DNA of 8,072 nt, taken from positions 1 to 8,072 of the forward strand of contig CALEIM010000142.1 of NCBI GenBank assembly GCA_937876395.1, given 5' to 3'. The DNA is from an uncultured Wenzhouxiangella sp. (GTDB lineage Bacteria; Pseudomonadota; Gammaproteobacteria; Xanthomonadales; Wenzhouxiangellaceae). Positions 6,251-8,072 of the stretch are shown here, piece after piece. Every line of letters begins with the position of its first letter. Position 1 is the stretch's first letter. Under the pieces are notes generated by a model that did no database searches, was not told the DNA's origin, and saw nothing but the letters and a program-made list of their open reading frames with translations. Made by a program: the position numbers and the translations under genes.

Positions 6251-6874
6251 TCAGCTTTGGCGCCGGTAGAGAAATTCCTGCATCCCGTTACCGAGCAGCA
6301 TGGTCTGGTCCGAGACAAAGCCGGGCAGGCGTTTTTCCAACGCCTTGGGCGTGTAGCGGGGTGCAGGCACGGTTTCACTGCCCGGTGCCGGATCGGCCAT
6401 CAGTTCAAGCCCGCTCGGTGCGAAGGACGGCGGCCTGGTCGGCATGCGGGTAGCCGAATATTCGATTAGTGCGTGCAGCCGGGCGCCGGGCGCGGTCCGG
6501 CTGGTCAGCAAGCCGCTAAGCAGCTCGATCGCCTTGAGCGGCAGATAATTGAGCAAATTCCAGCACAGCACCAGATCGGCCCCCTCACTGCCGGCCGGCG
6601 GTAGCTGCCGCTCCAGCCAGGCGGCCAGCGCCTCCTCGGTCTGATCTTCGCCGCGCGGCATCTGGTCAAGCATTGAAGGTAGATCAACGACGTCGAGCCG
6701 GCAGCGGTAGTGCCCGAAAAGCTCGACCGTGCCAGCCCGCGCCCGCCCCAGGTCGAGAATGACGTGGCGGCGCTGATCGTCGAAAGACTCAACCAGACGG
6801 GCAAACAGCGGCGCCCGGATCGTCTCCGGACGGCCCGGCCCCTCGGCATGACGTGCTGAACCGCTCGAACTCAT
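6251..6874 (-). CDS. Methyltransferase-like protein of unknown function, downstream of bactofilin
   Basis: The 207-residue protein looks like a class I SAM-dependent methyltransferase fold with eroded motifs. VILDLGRARAGTVELF at 38-53 occupies the place of motif I, but the usual GxGxG is not intact. VVDL at 62-65 would supply the acidic residue that holds the SAM ribose. ADLVLCWNLLNYLPL at 99-113 resembles the motif IV strand and the following helix. A central strand ARLHALIEYS (131-140) and a C-terminal part ending GNGMQEFLYRRQS complete the fold. It has no signal peptide or membrane segment. Because of the weak motif I it may be inactive, or bind another ligand. The 30-base gap to the bactofilin gene and shared strand suggest one transcript, so a role with bactofilin in cell shape or envelope assembly is a reasonable inference. 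The ATG at 6874 lacks a strong Shine-Dalgarno, so the exact start is moderately certain. Confidence 0.7.
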   Translation of the reverse strand: MSSSGSARHAEGPGRPETIRAPLFARLVESFDDQRRHVILDLGRARAGTVELFGHYRCRLDVVDLPSMLDQMPRGEDQTEEALAAWLERQLPPAGSEGADLVLCWNLLNYLPLKAIELLSGLLTSRTAPGARLHALIEYSATRMPTRPPSFAPSGLELMADPAPGSETVPAPRYTPKALEKRLPGFVSDQTMLLGNGMQEFLYRRQS

Positions 6875-6904
6875 CGGCGCGGTCTTCGGCGCGGTCCGAA
6901 ATCT

Positions 6905-7429
6905 TTAATGGCTGATTTCCTTGCCGGCTGCCGGTGAGCTGCCCGGCTTGGTGCCGCCGGACGCTGCCGGCTCCGGCCGCTTCTGATCCGCTGACGGTTT
7001 CGACAGCGCCGGGCTTTGCGAGTCCATATCGATCGTGCCGTTGAACTGGGCACCGTCTTCCAGACTGACCCGAGGCGAGGTGACGCTACCCTTGACCCGC
7101 GCCGACTTGCGGATAACAACCTGCTCGCTGGCGACCAGATCACCGTCCATCCGGCCATCGACGTAGATGGTATGGGCATGAATTTCAGCCTGCACATCGC
7201 CCTGACTGCCGATGGTGACGCTGTTGTTTTTCAGCTCAACCGACCCCTTGACCTTGCCTTCGATGATCAGGTCTTCATCCCCCTTGAGCTTGCCGTCGAC
7301 ATGGATGGACGGTCCGATGACCGCCGGGCCACCGGCGCTTGCCCGGGCCGTTGGCCGCGGGGCCTGCTCGGTTTCGGCCGGGCGGCGTTCGCTGGAAGAT
7401 TCGGGTTCGTATTGATCGCGCTTGAACAT
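6905..7429 (-). CDS. Bactofilin cytoskeletal protein
   Basis: Bactofilins polymerise without nucleotide into filaments that organise cell-wall enzymes, stalks, curvature or polar structures, usually on the inner face of the cytoplasmic membrane. The 174-residue protein has the normal layout. A short disordered N-terminus begins with MFKRD; Met-Phe and basic residues are typical of membrane-associated bactofilins. The beta-helical core covers ~36-137, starting VIGPSIHVDGKLKG and continuing with GKVKGSVEL, VTIGSQGDVQAEI, VDGRMDGDLVAS, VVIRKSARVKGSV and EDGAQFNGTID, a run of short triangular turns. The disordered C-terminus is rich in Pro, Ser and Lys. It lies between rpoD upstream (142-bp gap with a probable terminator and promoter) and the methyltransferase-like gene 30 bases downstream. 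No M23 peptidase (LmdC/MepM type), a frequent bactofilin partner, is visible here. I give no symbol because bacA, bacM and ccmA are all in use. Confidence 0.95.
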   Translation of the reverse strand: MFKRDQYEPESSSERRPAETEQAPRPTARASAGGPAVIGPSIHVDGKLKGDEDLIIEGKVKGSVELKNNSVTIGSQGDVQAEIHAHTIYVDGRMDGDLVASEQVVIRKSARVKGSVTSPRVSLEDGAQFNGTIDMDSQSPALSKPSADQKRPEPAASGGTKPGSSPAAGKEISH

Positions 7430-7461
7430 GCCTGTTAATCCTGATTGGAGGTGGGCTGTCC

Positions 7462-7490
7462 AAGCTACTCCGGGGCGCTGGGCCGGTCAA
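7462..7490 (-). promoter_or_regulatory. Candidate promoter for the bactofilin gene
   Basis: On the minus strand, TTGACC (7490-7485) matches five of six bases of the -35 consensus. After a 17-base spacer comes TAGCTT (7467-7462), a weak -10 with three of six matches. Transcription would begin about 30 bases before the bactofilin ATG. An AGGA at about -13 could serve as ribosome-binding site. Support is only moderate because of the poor -10. Confidence 0.35.
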
Positions 7491-7499
7491 GTGGCATCA

Positions 7500-7521
7500 C
7501 CGCGCGGCCGTAGTCGCGCGG
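7500..7521. repeat. GC-rich inverted repeat in the rpoD-bactofilin gap
   Basis: CCGCGCG (7500-7506) and CGCGCGG (7515-7521) are exact inverted copies separated by eight bases. Read on the plus strand the stem is followed by C and six A; on the minus strand the T run lies before the stem. So it is not a canonical terminator in either direction. It lies just upstream of the candidate bactofilin -35 element. Confidence 0.45.
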
Positions 7522-7522
7522 C

Positions 7523-7552
7523 AAAAAACCCCGGGGTCAAACACGTTTGGCC
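7523..7552 (-). terminator. Possible rpoD terminator
   Basis: Downstream of rpoD on the minus strand, GGCCAAA-CGTG-TTTGACC can fold (7552-7535) with one C-A mismatch. It is followed by CCGGGG and a run of six T (7528-7523). A second hairpin, GCTGGT-CACATA-ACCAGC, lies directly after the stop at 7570-7553. A strong GC dyad, CCGCGCG...CGCGCGG (7500-7521), lies beyond the T run. The arrangement fits transcription ending after rpoD, but the stem is not ideal. Confidence 0.45.
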
Positions 7553-7570
7553 GCTGGTTATGTGACCAGC
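7553..7570. repeat. Small stem-loop just after the rpoD stop codon
   Basis: GCTGGT (7553-7558) and ACCAGC (7565-7570) form a perfect 6-bp stem with a six-base loop, one base beyond the rpoD stop codon. It has no T run of its own. It may protect the 3' end of the rpoD mRNA or act with the neighbouring hairpin in termination. Confidence 0.4.
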
Positions 7571-7571
7571 A

Positions 7572-8072
7572 TTACTCTACGTCGAGAAAGCCCCGGAGCT
7601 GCTCGGAGCGGGTCGGATGGCGCAATTTTCTGAGCGCCTTGGCTTCTATTTGCCGAATTCGCTCACGGGTCACGTCGAACTGCTTGCCGACTTCTTCCAG
7701 GGTGTGGTCGGTGTTCATGTCGATGCCGAAGCGCATTCTGAGCACCTTGGCCTCACGCGGAGTCAGGCCGGAAAGCACTTTTTGCACGGTATCGGTCAGG
7801 CCGGTGGTAGTGGCCGTCTGCACCGGTGAGAGGATGTTGGCGTCCTCGATGAAATCACCCAGGTGAGAATCCTCGTCGTCGCCAATCGGCGTTTCCATCG
7901 AGATTGGCTCCTTGGCGATCTTGAGAACCTTGCGAACCTTGTCTTCCGGCATTTCCATGCGCTCGGACAGCTCTTCCGGCGTGGGCTCACGGCCCATTTC
8001 CTGGAGCAGCTGACGCGACACACGGTTGAGCTTGTTGATGGTCTCGATCATGTGCACAGGAATGCGGATGGT
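7572..8072 (-). CDS. rpoD: RNA polymerase primary sigma factor RpoD, C-terminal part (5' end outside the window)
   Basis: The 166 visible residues are the C-terminus of sigma-70, the housekeeping sigma factor that directs RNA polymerase to -35/-10 promoters. The frame is open to the right edge and begins with [17 protein letters not shown], the end of region 2 and start of region 3. Region 3 follows ([18 protein letters not shown], then [21 protein letters not shown]). Region 4 is complete: [46 protein letters not shown] with the -35-recognition helix-turn-helix, and the end GFLDVE. GTG and ATG codons near 8057 and 8051 are internal, not starts. Sequence and length match gammaproteobacterial RpoD, with nothing missing at the C-terminus. 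A sequence beyond the window should add the remaining N-terminal ~450 residues. A possible terminator follows the stop, before the bactofilin gene. Confidence 0.98.
   Translation of the reverse strand, partial: TIRIPVHMIETINKLNRVSRQLLQEMGREPTPEELSERMEMPEDKVRKVLKIAKEPISMETPIGDDEDSHLGDFIEDANILSPVQTATTTGLTDTVQKVLSGLTPREAKVLRMRFGIDMNTDHTLEEVGKQFDVTRERIRQIEAKALRKLRHPTRSEQLRGFLDVE

Noticed and set aside
4876..6378. A 500-codon open frame on the minus strand, and another of 363 codons at 5019-6110
   Set aside because: They lie antisense to the well-supported surface-protein gene. Their translations show no recognisable domain, and long antisense open frames are common in GC-rich genes.

Overview
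The window looks like chromosome from a GC-rich (roughly 60-65%) Gram-negative bacterium. The most likely group is Gammaproteobacteria, perhaps near the Xanthomonadales/Wenzhouxiangellaceae. The reasons are a proteobacterial Mpl, a short-LID adenylate kinase, a TusA-type protein, a bactofilin and a classical RpoD C-terminus. The lineage is inference; no rRNA or tRNA is present to confirm it.

Layout, left to right. Positions 1-547 (minus) hold the N-terminal part of the murein-recycling ligase gene mpl, running off the left edge. Its first ~110 codons are typical, but from the ATP-binding loop onward both base composition and protein similarity change, so the leftmost ~200 bases may be foreign or a mis-joined contig end. 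Upstream of mpl on the same strand, and overlapping it by a TTGA start/stop, is a five-helix membrane protein of unknown function (544-1044). A TusA-like sulfur carrier starts divergently at 1043. It runs into the 3' end of a convergent adenylate kinase gene (adk, 1275-1835, minus). A TerC-family membrane protein with a long soluble tail follows (1955-3217, minus).

A 257-bp divergent intergenic region separates terC from the largest gene (3475-6174, plus). This encodes an exported 899-residue surface protein: signal peptide, right-handed beta-helix, choice-of-anchor Q-like region, three Ig-like choice-of-anchor D modules, a proline linker and a C-terminal VPTL...transmembrane...Arg-rich sorting tail of the IPTL-CTERM type. 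A strong intrinsic terminator follows. The right part is a minus-strand series: rpoD (3' part only, from the right edge to 7572), a bactofilin gene (6905-7429), and a small protein resembling a degenerate methyltransferase (6251-6874) that probably shares the bactofilin transcript.

Most of the window is housekeeping: cell-wall recycling, nucleotide balance, sulfur transfer, metal or membrane homeostasis, cytoskeleton and the primary sigma factor. I see no mobile element, CRISPR array, tRNA, rRNA or defence system. Most worth a second look are the composition break inside mpl, the modular surface protein and the bactofilin/methyltransferase-like pair. None of these proves a new system from sequence alone.
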